A stretch of 64,000 nt of DNA. It comes from Amarolinea sp964580725. GTDB lineage: Bacteria > Chloroflexota > Anaerolineae > SSC4 > Amarolineaceae. Numbering within the stretch: position 1 is the first letter of the stretch; each line of letters opens with the position of its first letter. Below the pieces are notes generated by a model. The model saw only the letters and a program-made list of their open reading frames with translations. It did not search any database and was not told the DNA's origin. Location: positions 1 to 64,000 of the forward strand of contig CAZOLV010000004.1 in assembly GCA_964580725.1 (NCBI GenBank), in the 5' to 3' direction. The position numbers and the translations under genes were made by a program. Shown here in pieces: positions 16,737 through 25,256 of this stretch.

Positions 16737-18308
16737 ATGTACATCGGTGACTATTTGGGGCGGCGCGCTATCTACTCGCCAGCACGCCTGGCGATCGTGG
16801 ATGCGGGCAAGACGCCGGCCCTGCGCCTGACCTATGCCGACCTGAACGAACGCGCCAACCGCCTGGCGCATTGGCTGCGCACGACGGCCGGCGTGGGCAA
16901 AGGCGACCGCGTCGCCATGTTGGCGCGCGATGGCGTGGAGCATCTCGACCTCTTCTTCGCCTGCAGCAAGCTGGGCGCCGTGCACACGGCCTTCAACTGG
17001 CGCCTGCACTGGCGTGAGCTGGCCGAACTGGCGCACAACACTCAGCCGCGCCTGCTCTTCTTCTCCAGCGAGTTTGGCGACACCGTGGCAGCCCTGCGCG
17101 CCGCGGCGACGCCTCATCTGGCCCACTGCGTGCATCTGGACGGCGACGGCCTGCCCGGCAGCCTGCCCTTCCAGGACATCCTGGCGCAGCCCGCCCCCGC
17201 GGCGCCCACCTGCCCCACGTTGGAGGCCGAAGATACCGCCGCGTTGATCTTCACCGGCGGCACTACCGGCCATCCCAAGGGCGCACGCATCAGCCATCGT
17301 CAGATCGCCTGGAACACGCTCAACACCGTCATTCACGATCTGCAGCATCACGACGTCTTCCTCAACGTCTTCCCACTGTTTCACACCGGCGGCCTGTTCG
17401 TCTACACGCTGCCGCAGATCGTTCTGGGCGGCGCGACGATTCTGGTGCGCCAGTTCGACCCGGCCCAGACGCTGCGCCTGATCGAAGAGGAACGGGTGAC
17501 GGTCTTCGCCGGCGTGCCCACGATGTACGAAATGTTGACGCAAGCCGCCAACTGGACGGCCGCCGATCTCAGCTCGCTGCGCTTCTGCACAAGCGGCGGC
17601 GCTCCGCTGCCGGTTCCGCTGGTCGAAAAGTACGCGGCGGAAAAGCGTGTGCGCTTCAAGCAGGGTTTTGGCATGACCGAGTTCGGCCCCGGCATCTTTG
17701 CCCTGGCGTCAGAGGACGCCATCCGCAAGGTCGGCAGTATTGGGCGCCCCAACTTCTACGTGGACGCCCGCATCGTTGACGCCAACAACCGCCCGCTCGG
17801 CCCCAACCAGATTGGCGAGTTGGTCTTGAAAGGCCCCTCGGCCGCCTCCGGCTACTTCGGCGATGACGAAGTCAGCGCCGCCGCCATAGACGCCGAAGGT
17901 TGGTTTCACACCGGCGACCTGGCGCGTTGCGACGAGGAGTGGTACTTCTACATCGTCGGGCGCAAGAAGGAGATGTACATCTCCGGCGGCGAGAACGTCT
18001 ACCCCGCCGAGATCGAAGCCGTGCTCTATCGTCACCCCGCTGTCGCCCTGGCCGCCGTTATCGGCGTGCCCGATGCGCGTTGGGGCGAGGTGGGTCACGC
18101 CTTCGTCACCCTCAAACCGGGCGCACAGGCCGCCGCCGCAGAACTGCTGGCGTTTCTGCAAGCCAACCTGGCTCGCTTCAAGGCTCCCCGCCGCGTCACG
18201 ATTCTGCCCGTCATGCCGCTGTCAGGCGCTGGGAAGATCCTCAAACATGAGTTGTTGGCGCTGGACGCCGCCGATCGTTCAGCCATCACCGCCGTCCCCG
18301 CAGATTGA
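16737..18308 (+). CDS. AMP-dependent acyl-CoA synthetase/ligase
   Basis: 523 residues of the ANL superfamily. The AMP-binding signature LIFTGGTTGHPKG is at about 170-182, then GFGMTEFGPG, a hinge TGDLARCDEEWYFYIVGRKKEM, the C-terminal motif ISGGENVYPAEIE and a late catalytic Lys in GAGKILKHEL. It should activate a carboxylic acid to an acyl-CoA through an acyl-AMP; fatty or aromatic acids are both possible. GAGGAG lies 8 bp before the ATG. Its stop overlaps the next reading frame, and it leads a same-strand run of hydrolases and an ABC importer, so its substrate may be what the importer brings in. Confidence 0.92.
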   Translation: MYIGDYLGRRAIYSPARLAIVDAGKTPALRLTYADLNERANRLAHWLRTTAGVGKGDRVAMLARDGVEHLDLFFACSKLGAVHTAFNWRLHWRELAELAHNTQPRLLFFSSEFGDTVAALRAAATPHLAHCVHLDGDGLPGSLPFQDILAQPAPAAPTCPTLEAEDTAALIFTGGTTGHPKGARISHRQIAWNTLNTVIHDLQHHDVFLNVFPLFHTGGLFVYTLPQIVLGGATILVRQFDPAQTLRLIEEERVTVFAGVPTMYEMLTQAANWTAADLSSLRFCTSGGAPLPVPLVEKYAAEKRVRFKQGFGMTEFGPGIFALASEDAIRKVGSIGRPNFYVDARIVDANNRPLGPNQIGELVLKGPSAASGYFGDDEVSAAAIDAEGWFHTGDLARCDEEWYFYIVGRKKEMYISGGENVYPAEIEAVLYRHPAVALAAVIGVPDARWGEVGHAFVTLKPGAQAAAAELLAFLQANLARFKAPRRVTILPVMPLSGAGKILKHELLALDAADRSAITAVPAD

Positions 18309-18319
18309 CGGAAACCTTC

Positions 18320-19039
18320 ATGCCGCCCAGACTCCTTCTCTTCGATATTGATGGCACTCTCGTACATTCGCATGGCACCGGGCGCCTGGCACTAGCGCGC
18401 GCCCTGCAGGCGGTCTACGGCCTGGCCGGCGAAATCGAGGTGATTCCCCTGGCCGGCAGCACCGATTGGCGCGCCGTGCGCGAGGCGCTCCTGCCCGCCG
18501 GTGTCAGCGAAACCGACGTGGAGGCCGGCTGGGCCGAGTTTTGCCGCGTCGCCCCGCACTACCTGGAGACCACGATCGCCGAGCGCGGCATGACCCCCTG
18601 CCCTGGCGTACTCGATCTGCTGGCTGCGCTGCAACCCGCCGTCGCCGCCAAGCGCGCCCTGTTGGGCCTTGTCACCGGAAATTTAGAGACGACTGCCCCC
18701 GTCAAGCTGCGCGGCGCCGGCATCGAACCGGCGCAGTTTCGGCTGGGCGCTTTCGGGTCCGACAGCGGTGATCGCAACCAACTGCCGCGCCTGGCCATGC
18801 AGCGCGCCGCCGCACTCACCGGTCATGCCTTCGACGGCCCGGATGCCGCCGTCATCGGCGATACGCCCGCCGATGTGGCCTGCGGCCAGACCGTCGGCGC
18901 CACAACCATCGCCGTCGCCACCGGGCCATACGACGCGCAGACCCTGCGCAACACCGGCGCCGACTGGGTGTTCGACGATCTGCGCGACACAAAGGCCCTG
19001 CTGGCGGCGCTGCTCGATCACCAGAACCAGAGAGACTGA
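18320..19039 (+). CDS. HAD-superfamily phosphatase
   Basis: 239 residues from the ATG at 18320 (a TTG at 18305, overlapping the ligase stop, would add five residues). Motif I is LLLFDIDGTLVHS with the nucleophile and general-acid Asp pair, motif II lies in LVTGNLE, and motif IV in AAVIGDTPADVACGQ. The cap sits between motifs I and II as in phosphoglycolate-phosphatase-like enzymes. It probably removes phosphate from a small metabolite. It sits 11 bp after the ligase and overlaps the next start by one base. Confidence 0.88.
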   Translation: MPPRLLLFDIDGTLVHSHGTGRLALARALQAVYGLAGEIEVIPLAGSTDWRAVREALLPAGVSETDVEAGWAEFCRVAPHYLETTIAERGMTPCPGVLDLLAALQPAVAAKRALLGLVTGNLETTAPVKLRGAGIEPAQFRLGAFGSDSGDRNQLPRLAMQRAAALTGHAFDGPDAAVIGDTPADVACGQTVGATTIAVATGPYDAQTLRNTGADWVFDDLRDTKALLAALLDHQNQRD

Positions 19040-19875
19040 TGCCAACGATCAGCCTACCCGACATCGAACTGCACTACCAGGCGCAAGGCCCGGCTGACGC
19101 CGACCACACGCTGCTCTTCGTACACGGCAGCCTGGGCAGCGGTCGTTGGTGGCAACCGGCTTTGTCGTTCATTCCGCCGGCCTGGCGCGCCATCATGCTC
19201 GATCAGCGCGGCAGCGGGCAGTCACGCCGGCCTGGCGCTGACGACGATGAGGCCTTCTACGCCATCCCCCGCCTGGCCGCCGATCTGGCGCAGGCCGTAG
19301 AGGCGTTGGGCCTGTTCGACTATCATCTGATCGCACACGCCTTTGGCGGCGCCGTCGCGCTGGAAGGGATTGTGCGCCGCTGGCTGCAGCCGCAGTCGCT
19401 GATCCTGGTGGATACCGCCCCCGGCATGGGCGTCGTCACGCCGCCGGAGGCGTTTCTTGTTTTCGAGCGGATGCGTTTGGAACGCAGCCTGTTGGCGCAG
19501 GCCCTGGCCAGCCTGATGCCCCGCCGCCCGCCCGACGCCTTTTTCCACAGCCTGGTGGACGATGTTGCCGCCCTACCCCCCGCCGCCTTCACAGGCCCTG
19601 CACGCGCCCTGGCCGGCTGGAATGTCATGGACGAACTCCCCAATGTGCAGTTGCCAACTTTGCTCATTCGAGGCGATTTGGATACAATGGTGGACGCAGA
19701 ATCTGTACGCGCCACTTTTCTCGCCATTCGCGGCGCCGCCAATTTGGAAGTGTTTCGCGGCTGTGGGCACTGTCCCATGATCGAACAGCCCGCAGCCTTT
19801 GTAGATTCGATCGTTCGTTTTCTCGCAGAGGATGAGTTTCTGACGCATGCCGATCTTGACCGTCAATGGGATTGA
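19039..19875 (+). CDS. Alpha/beta hydrolase
   Basis: 278 residues. Oxyanion region LLFVHGSLGSGRWW, DQRGSGQS, and a nucleophile elbow that reads IAHAFGGAVALEG. The usual Ser of G-x-S-x-G is replaced by Ala-Phe (H-A-F-G-G), so catalysis by the standard triad is doubtful. The acid (LIRGDLDTMVD) and His (GCGHCPMIEQP) positions remain. The start codon overlaps the HAD stop (TGATG), a sign of coupling. It could be a non-hydrolytic member of the fold or an enzyme using a changed elbow. Confidence 0.82.
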   Translation: MPTISLPDIELHYQAQGPADADHTLLFVHGSLGSGRWWQPALSFIPPAWRAIMLDQRGSGQSRRPGADDDEAFYAIPRLAADLAQAVEALGLFDYHLIAHAFGGAVALEGIVRRWLQPQSLILVDTAPGMGVVTPPEAFLVFERMRLERSLLAQALASLMPRRPPDAFFHSLVDDVAALPPAAFTGPARALAGWNVMDELPNVQLPTLLIRGDLDTMVDAESVRATFLAIRGAANLEVFRGCGHCPMIEQPAAFVDSIVRFLAEDEFLTHADLDRQWD

Positions 19876-20647
19876 TTTTTACTACGAACTGCATGGCGCC
19901 GACAACGCGCCTGTCGTCGTTCTGAGCAACGGCATCCTGGCCAGCACAACTAGCTGGTTCAATCAAGTGCCGGTTCTCAAACCTCACTTCCGCGTGCTGC
20001 TCTACGACTGCCGCGGACAGGGTCAGTCGGCCCATCCGCCCGGCCCCTACACCTTCGAACAGCACGCCGATGACTTGGCCGGGCTGCTCGACCGCCTGCG
20101 CATTCAGCGCGCACACATCGCCGGTATTTCTTACGGCGGCGAGATCAGCCTGACATTTGCCCTGCGCTATTCGGCCCGCACCCTCAGCCTGTTCGTCGCC
20201 GACAGCGTCAGTCACGTGGACAGCGCCCTGGCCGTCATCATCGCCGCCTGGCGCGACGCCGCCACCCGGCGTGATCCCGATCTCGTCTTCAACGTCACCA
20301 CCCCTTATAACTTTTCGCCCGCCTGGATGCGCGCTAACCCCGCCGCCCTGACCCAGGCGCACGAACGCTATCAGCGGCTCGACTTTCCCGCCGTCGCCCG
20401 TTTGCTCACCTGTTTCCTTGATCTCAACTTGACCGACCGTCTGCCTGAGATCAAAGCTCCCACCTGCGTCGTCGTCGGCGAGCGCGACAGCCTCAAACCG
20501 CGCGAATTCTCACAGATCATCGCCGACTCCATCCCCAACGCCGAGCTGCACCTGATTCGCGACGCCGGTCACGCCACGTTTTGGGAGCGTCCCGCCGAGT
20601 TCAACAGCATTCTGCTTGGTTTCTTGCGCAAGCAGGGCAAGAGTTGA
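19847..20647 (+). CDS. Alpha/beta hydrolase, 3-oxoadipate enol-lactonase-like
   Basis: 266 residues. VVVLSNGILASTTSWFNQV, YDCRGQGQSAHPPGPYTFEQHADDL, nucleophile elbow AGISYGGEIS (Ser in GISYGG), acid in VVVGERDSLKP and His in AGHATFWERP make a complete triad. The arrangement resembles PcaD, the beta-ketoadipate enol-lactone hydrolase of aromatic degradation, though related esterases look the same. It overlaps the preceding hydrolase gene by 29 bp, so the two are coupled; this one has the intact elbow and the other does not. Confidence 0.86.
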   Translation: MPILTVNGIDFYYELHGADNAPVVVLSNGILASTTSWFNQVPVLKPHFRVLLYDCRGQGQSAHPPGPYTFEQHADDLAGLLDRLRIQRAHIAGISYGGEISLTFALRYSARTLSLFVADSVSHVDSALAVIIAAWRDAATRRDPDLVFNVTTPYNFSPAWMRANPAALTQAHERYQRLDFPAVARLLTCFLDLNLTDRLPEIKAPTCVVVGERDSLKPREFSQIIADSIPNAELHLIRDAGHATFWERPAEFNSILLGFLRKQGKS

Positions 20648-20790
20648 CCAGCTTCATCCCCGCTGCCAGCCCGCATGAACGCCCCGGCGCCAGTTCGTCA
20701 GGTTGCCGAGCAAACCATGAGCCTCCCTGGCCGGAATCCGTGCGCCGGCCTGTTCGATCTCGCATGATGCGCAAAGGAGAAGAAAGAGAG

Positions 20791-22164
20791 ATGAAGAGAG
20801 AGATGAAGAGAGAGATCAAGAGAGTATTGCCCTTGTTGTTGATCGCGCTGATGGTGCTGCTGTCCGCCTGCGGCGGCGCAGCGACCCCCACCCAGGCGCC
20901 CGTCCCTACGTCGGCCCCAGAGGCGAAGCCAACCACCGCCCCAGAGCCGACCAAAGCTCCCGAACCAACCAAAGCCCCAGAGCCGACCGCGGCCCCGGCT
21001 GGCAAACCGCTCAAGATCGGCGTTCTGACCGATCAGGCGTCAGGCCTGGTGCTGTACGGCACGCAGCAGGTCAACGGCTTCCAGCTTGGTCTGGAATATG
21101 CCACCAAAGGCACGATGACCGTCGCTGGCCGCCCCATCGAAGTTATCATCAAGGATACCGGCGGGCAGGCCGAAACCGGCGCCGCCATGGCGCGTGAGTT
21201 GATCGAGAAAGATGGCGTTGACCTCCTGCAGGGTGCGCCCAGCTCTTCGGTGACGCTGGCCATCATGGAAGTGGCCAAGGCCAACAAGAAGATCCTCATC
21301 GTCAACCCCGCCGCCAGCCCAGCCATCACCGGCGCCAACTTCAACGAGTTTACCTTCCGCACCAGCCGCACCAGCGTGCAGGACGCCCTGACGATGGGCG
21401 GCGCGCTCGTCGAACAGTACAAGGGGCCGTTCGTACAGATTGCGCCCGACAACGCCTTCGGGCGCGGCTCCGCCGCCGGCTTCTACGCCGTGGTCAAGGC
21501 CAAGGGCGGTCAGTTCACCGCCAACGACACCGCTGAGGGCGCCGGCGCCATCTTCATCCCCGCCGATGCCACCGACTTCTCGTCCTACATCAACCAGGTG
21601 TTGGCCGCCAAAGCCAAGGTGCTCATCGTCACCTGGGCCGGCGCCAGCTTCCTGCCCCTCTTCCAGCAAATGACCGACGCCGGCGTTTTCGACAGCATGA
21701 CCGTTGCCACCGGCGTGGGCGACAATGCCACCTTCAAGGCCGTCTACAGCAGCGCCATCGGTGTCGTTGGCGTCAACGTCTATCACTACACACTGCCCAA
21801 GACCGCCGCCAACGACTGGCTCGTGGCCGAGCATCAGAAGCGTTTCAACAGCCCGCCCGACCTTTTCACCGAGGGTGGTTTCAGCGCCGCCCAGGCCATC
21901 GTGGCTGCGCTGGAAAAGACCGGCGGCGACGCCACCGCAGAGAAGATGATCCCTGTCCTCGAAGGCCTCAGCTTCGACAGCCCCAAGGGCGTCATGACTT
22001 TCCGCAAGGAAGACCACGTGGCCCTGCAGCCGCTCTATCTGGTCAAGATCATCAAGGCCGATGATCCCGAATTCAAGAACATCGAGCTGATCAAGGAATA
22101 CAGCGCCGCCGAGACGACGCCCCCCTGCGCCGTTCCCGCCGAACTGAACCGCTGTCCCAAGTAA
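20791..22164 (+). CDS. ABC transporter substrate-binding lipoprotein, branched-chain amino acid type
   Basis: 457 residues from the ATG at 20791, with AAAGGAG 11 bp upstream. Lipobox LLSACGG (Cys27), then a Pro/Glu/Thr/Lys linker of repeated APEPTK units, then a type I periplasmic binding fold: KIGVLTDQASGLVLYG, GGQAETGAAMARELIEKDGVDLLQGAPSS, NEFTFRTSRT, FTEGGFSAAQAIVAALEKTGG and FRKEDHVALQPLYLVK. This is the LivJ/HAAT family, which binds amino acids but in many bacteria also urea, amides or aromatic acids. It is the first gene of the importer set and is followed by a hairpin, which may keep binding protein levels above the permeases. Confidence 0.92.
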   Translation: MKREMKREIKRVLPLLLIALMVLLSACGGAATPTQAPVPTSAPEAKPTTAPEPTKAPEPTKAPEPTAAPAGKPLKIGVLTDQASGLVLYGTQQVNGFQLGLEYATKGTMTVAGRPIEVIIKDTGGQAETGAAMARELIEKDGVDLLQGAPSSSVTLAIMEVAKANKKILIVNPAASPAITGANFNEFTFRTSRTSVQDALTMGGALVEQYKGPFVQIAPDNAFGRGSAAGFYAVVKAKGGQFTANDTAEGAGAIFIPADATDFSSYINQVLAAKAKVLIVTWAGASFLPLFQQMTDAGVFDSMTVATGVGDNATFKAVYSSAIGVVGVNVYHYTLPKTAANDWLVAEHQKRFNSPPDLFTEGGFSAAQAIVAALEKTGGDATAEKMIPVLEGLSFDSPKGVMTFRKEDHVALQPLYLVKIIKADDPEFKNIELIKEYSAAETTPPCAVPAELNRCPK

Positions 22165-22181
22165 GCTCGGACGCTGAAATT

Positions 22182-22214
22182 GGCTTCCGAGGTCCTGACC
22201 GGGCTTCGGAAGCC
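22182..22214 (+). terminator. Hairpin between binding protein and ATPase genes
   Basis: GGCTTCCGA (22182-22190) pairs with TCGGAAGCC (22206-22214), with a nested GGTC-CT-GACC in the loop, and TTCTGCC follows. It lies 17 bp past the binding protein stop. A partial terminator or RNA-stability stem here is common in importer operons. Confidence 0.55.
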
Positions 22215-22256
22215 TTCTGCCAGCCACGCTCTTGCTTCCCCACGGAGGCGCCCACC

Positions 22257-23048
22257 ATGCACGAGATCATTCTGGAAACCCGCCAGGTCAGCAAGCATTT
22301 CGGCGGTCTGAAGGCGGTGGATGGCGTCAGCCTGCAGGTGCAGGCGGGGACCCTGCACTCGATCATCGGTCCCAACGGCGCCGGTAAGACCACCTTCTTC
22401 AACCTGCTCAGCGGGACGCTCAAACCGACCAGCGGTCAGGTTCTGCTGCGCGGCCGCGACATCAGCCACACGCCGGTGCATCGGATGGCGCACCTGGGGT
22501 TGGGGCGCTCGTTTCAGATCACCAACATCTTCCCCAATTTGACCGTGCTCGAAAATGTCCGCCTCTCTGTGCAGGCGTTGGGCAGCGGCAGCCTGAAATT
22601 CTGGCAGGATGTGCGCCGCTTCCCGCAGTACAGCACACGGGCGCACGCTGTCATCGAGCAGGTTGGCCTGGGCGACAGGGCGCACATGCCGGCGCTGACG
22701 CTGCCGCACGGCGACAAGCGCAAGCTCGAACTGGCCATTCTGCTGGCCGCCGATCCGGCCGTCCTGCTGTTGGACGAGCCGACGGCGGGCATGGCGTCCG
22801 AACAGGTTCCCCATCTGATGGACGTGATCCACGCCATTCGCCAGCAGGGCAGCAAGACCGTGCTGCTGGTCGAGCATCGCATGGATGTGGTCATGCAAGC
22901 CTCCGACCGCATCACGGTGATGCACCAGGGCCGCATCCTGGCAGACGGCGCCCCTGCTGAGATCGCCGCCAACGAAATGGTGCAGCAGGCCTACTTGGGA
23001 GGCCTCTACCGCAGCGCCGAAAAACCAGAAATGCACAGCGCAGTCTGA
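22257..23048 (+). CDS. livG: ABC importer ATPase, LivG type
   Basis: 263 residues. Walker A GPNGAGKTT, Q-loop region LGRSFQITNIFPNLTVLENV, Walker B AVLLLDEPTAGM, H-loop VLLVEHRMD. The signature reads TLPHGDKRKLELA, the relaxed form usual for LivG. It energises the LivH-LivM permease pair. CGGAGG lies before the ATG. LivF follows 24 bp later. Confidence 0.95.
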   Translation: MHEIILETRQVSKHFGGLKAVDGVSLQVQAGTLHSIIGPNGAGKTTFFNLLSGTLKPTSGQVLLRGRDISHTPVHRMAHLGLGRSFQITNIFPNLTVLENVRLSVQALGSGSLKFWQDVRRFPQYSTRAHAVIEQVGLGDRAHMPALTLPHGDKRKLELAILLAADPAVLLLDEPTAGMASEQVPHLMDVIHAIRQQGSKTVLLVEHRMDVVMQASDRITVMHQGRILADGAPAEIAANEMVQQAYLGGLYRSAEKPEMHSAV

Positions 23049-23072
23049 TGCGCCCCGTGAGAGGATCGCCGT

Positions 23073-23804
23073 ATGCCCGACAACGCAGAAAAAGCTAACG
23101 CCCGCCCCATCCTGATCGTGGAAGGGATTCACACCTTCATCGGCCAGTTTCACATTCTGGAAGGGGTGGACTTGCAGGCGCCCGCAGGCAGCATCACGGT
23201 GCTGCTTGGCCGCAACGGCGCCGGCAAGACGACGACGCTGCGTTCCATCATGGGGCTGACACCGCCGCGGCGCGGGCGCATCCTCTTCGAAGGTCAGCCC
23301 ATCGAAGGTTGGCGTCCGTTCGACGTGGCCAATCTGGGCGTTGGCTACGTGCCCGAACACCGCGCCATTTTTCGCGACCTGACGGTGCATGAGAATCTGC
23401 GCCTGGCCGAGCGCCGGCGGGGTGACCTGGCGCGCCGCGCCGACCTGATCTTTGGCCTCTTTCCCGACTTGCAGCGCCTCATCAAGCTCAAGGGCGGGCA
23501 GCTCTCCGGCGGGCAGCAGCAGATGCTCTCCATCGCCCGCGCCCTGGTGCCCGAAAATCGCCTGCTCCTCATAGACGAGCCAAGCGAGGGCCTGGCGCCG
23601 GTCATCATCGAGCAGATGATGGAAGCGATTCGGCGCTTGAGCGATCATCTGACCGTCCTGCTGGTGGAGCAGAACTTCTATATGGCCAGTCAACTCGGCG
23701 ACCGTTACTATATCATTGACGATGGCAAGAATGCGCACAGCGGCTCCATGGCCAATCTGACGCAAGACAAAACGCTCATCCAACGCTACCTGGGCGTGGC
23801 TTGA
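23073..23804 (+). CDS. livF: ABC importer ATPase, LivF type
   Basis: 243 residues. Walker A GRNGAGKTTT, Q-loop VGYVPEHRAIFRDLTVHENL, signature LSGGQQQML, Walker B RLLLIDEPSEGLAP and H-loop LVEQNF identify the second ATPase of the importer. It forms a heterodimer with LivG in the family. The frame of the next permease opens four bases before its stop, but the real permease start is downstream. Confidence 0.95.
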   Translation: MPDNAEKANARPILIVEGIHTFIGQFHILEGVDLQAPAGSITVLLGRNGAGKTTTLRSIMGLTPPRRGRILFEGQPIEGWRPFDVANLGVGYVPEHRAIFRDLTVHENLRLAERRRGDLARRADLIFGLFPDLQRLIKLKGGQLSGGQQQMLSIARALVPENRLLLIDEPSEGLAPVIIEQMMEAIRRLSDHLTVLLVEQNFYMASQLGDRYYIIDDGKNAHSGSMANLTQDKTLIQRYLGVA

Positions 23805-23863
23805 CCTGGCCAGGCCGAGCCAGGCTTGATTCGACTCGATTTTTATCCAAAAGGAAAGCCGGC

Positions 23864-25237
23864 ATGACCATTCTGACCCGTTACCGGGCGCCCCTCATTG
23901 CCAGCGTGCTGCTGAGCGCGCTCCTGGCCTGGATTGCCCAGACGCGCGGCGTTTCGACCCTGGCCAACATCGTGCTGAGCGGACTGACGCTGGCGGCGCT
24001 CTATTTTCTCGTCGCCTCTGGCCTTTCGCTCATCTTTGGCCTGATGGATGTTCTCAACTTTGCGCACGGTTCCATTTTCATGATCGGCGCCTACATCGGC
24101 TATACCTTTTTTGACAGCAGCGGCGCGCTACTGGCCGGACTGCCACTGTTGCTCGGCCTGCTGGCAGGCTTCTTCCTGGCCGCATTGGCGCCGCCGTTGC
24201 CCTTTTTGGAGCGGCGCAGCGCCGGGCTGATCGCCCTGGCGCTGGCGGTGATCTTCGCCTTCCTCAGCCTGCGCGACTGGCAGAGCGGCGCCAGCCTGAC
24301 GCGCCTGTTGGGCGGATTGCTCAGCGGCGCCAGTTTTGGGCTGGCCGCTCGCACCGGCGCCTCGCCCTCTGGCCGGGCCAGGAGGAATGCGCCCCCATTG
24401 GGCGCCTGGCTCGGGCCGGCGCTCATGCTGACGTTGGCGCTGATCATTGCCTGGCAGCAGACGGCCCTCGGCCAGGCCATTGCGGCGCTCGATAGCAACC
24501 TGCGCTTCCTGTTGGCGCTGCTGGTCGGCGCGCTCAGTGGCGGCCTGCTCGGCGCGCTGATCGAATGGAGCCTGATCCGCCCGCTCTACGCGCGACCAAT
24601 CTACCAGGTGTTGATGACGCTCGGACTGGCCTTTGTGCTCAACGAGCTGGTGCGTGCGTTGTGGGGACCGGCGGGCTTCAGCATGGCGCGGCCGGAGCTG
24701 TTCGATCAGAACTGCCGTGCGGCTAATGTGTTCGAATGGGCCGTTCAGCATTGCAGCCGCATCGAACTGCTTGGACGCCCGTTCCCCACCTACCGGCTGT
24801 TCATCATCGTTGTGGGGATCGTGATCGCCATCGTCGTTGCCCTTGTGTTGCAGCGTTCACGCCTGGGCATGATCATTCGCGCCGGTGTGCAAGACAGCGA
24901 GATGGTGCAGGCGCTTGGCATCAATGTGCGCCAGGTGTTCACGCTGGTCTTTGCGGCCGGCGCGGCGCTGGCGGCGTTTGGGGGCGTCATTGCCGCACCT
25001 TTCCTGGGAGTCTACACCGAAATGGGGCTTGAATTCCAACTGCAAGGGTTCATCGCCGTCGTCATTGGCGGCATGGGCAGCTATCCGGGGACGGCGTTGG
25101 GCGCCGTGGCGCTTGGCCTGGCGCGCGCCGTCGGCGATAATCTGGCCGGCGCAACGATTGCGCGCGCCTCCGCCGTGTTGCTGATGGCGCTGGTGTTGCT
25201 GGTCAAACCAAGCGGGTTGTTGGGGCGCAAGGACTGA
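23864..25237 (+). CDS. livH: ABC importer permease, LivH type, with an inserted hydrophobic domain
   Basis: 457 residues from the ATG at 23864, with AAGGAAA before it. LivH is normally about 290-310 residues. The start (LSGLTLAALYFLVASGLSLIFGLMDVLNFAHGS) and end (GVIAAPFLGVYTEMGLEFQLQGFIAVVIGGMGS) are canonical, including the EAA-like loop region LGINVRQVFTLVFAAGAALA. Residues about 88-215 are extra: three or four hydrophobic stretches, one separated by a basic Gly/Ser/Pro linker (RTGASPSGRARRNAPP). The frame is intact. The insertion may be a lineage-specific membrane domain that contacts another subunit. Confidence 0.9.
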   Translation: MTILTRYRAPLIASVLLSALLAWIAQTRGVSTLANIVLSGLTLAALYFLVASGLSLIFGLMDVLNFAHGSIFMIGAYIGYTFFDSSGALLAGLPLLLGLLAGFFLAALAPPLPFLERRSAGLIALALAVIFAFLSLRDWQSGASLTRLLGGLLSGASFGLAARTGASPSGRARRNAPPLGAWLGPALMLTLALIIAWQQTALGQAIAALDSNLRFLLALLVGALSGGLLGALIEWSLIRPLYARPIYQVLMTLGLAFVLNELVRALWGPAGFSMARPELFDQNCRAANVFEWAVQHCSRIELLGRPFPTYRLFIIVVGIVIAIVVALVLQRSRLGMIIRAGVQDSEMVQALGINVRQVFTLVFAAGAALAAFGGVIAAPFLGVYTEMGLEFQLQGFIAVVIGGMGSYPGTALGAVALGLARAVGDNLAGATIARASAVLLMALVLLVKPSGLLGRKD

Positions 25238-25256
25238 CAGGGCGAGGAGCGAGACG

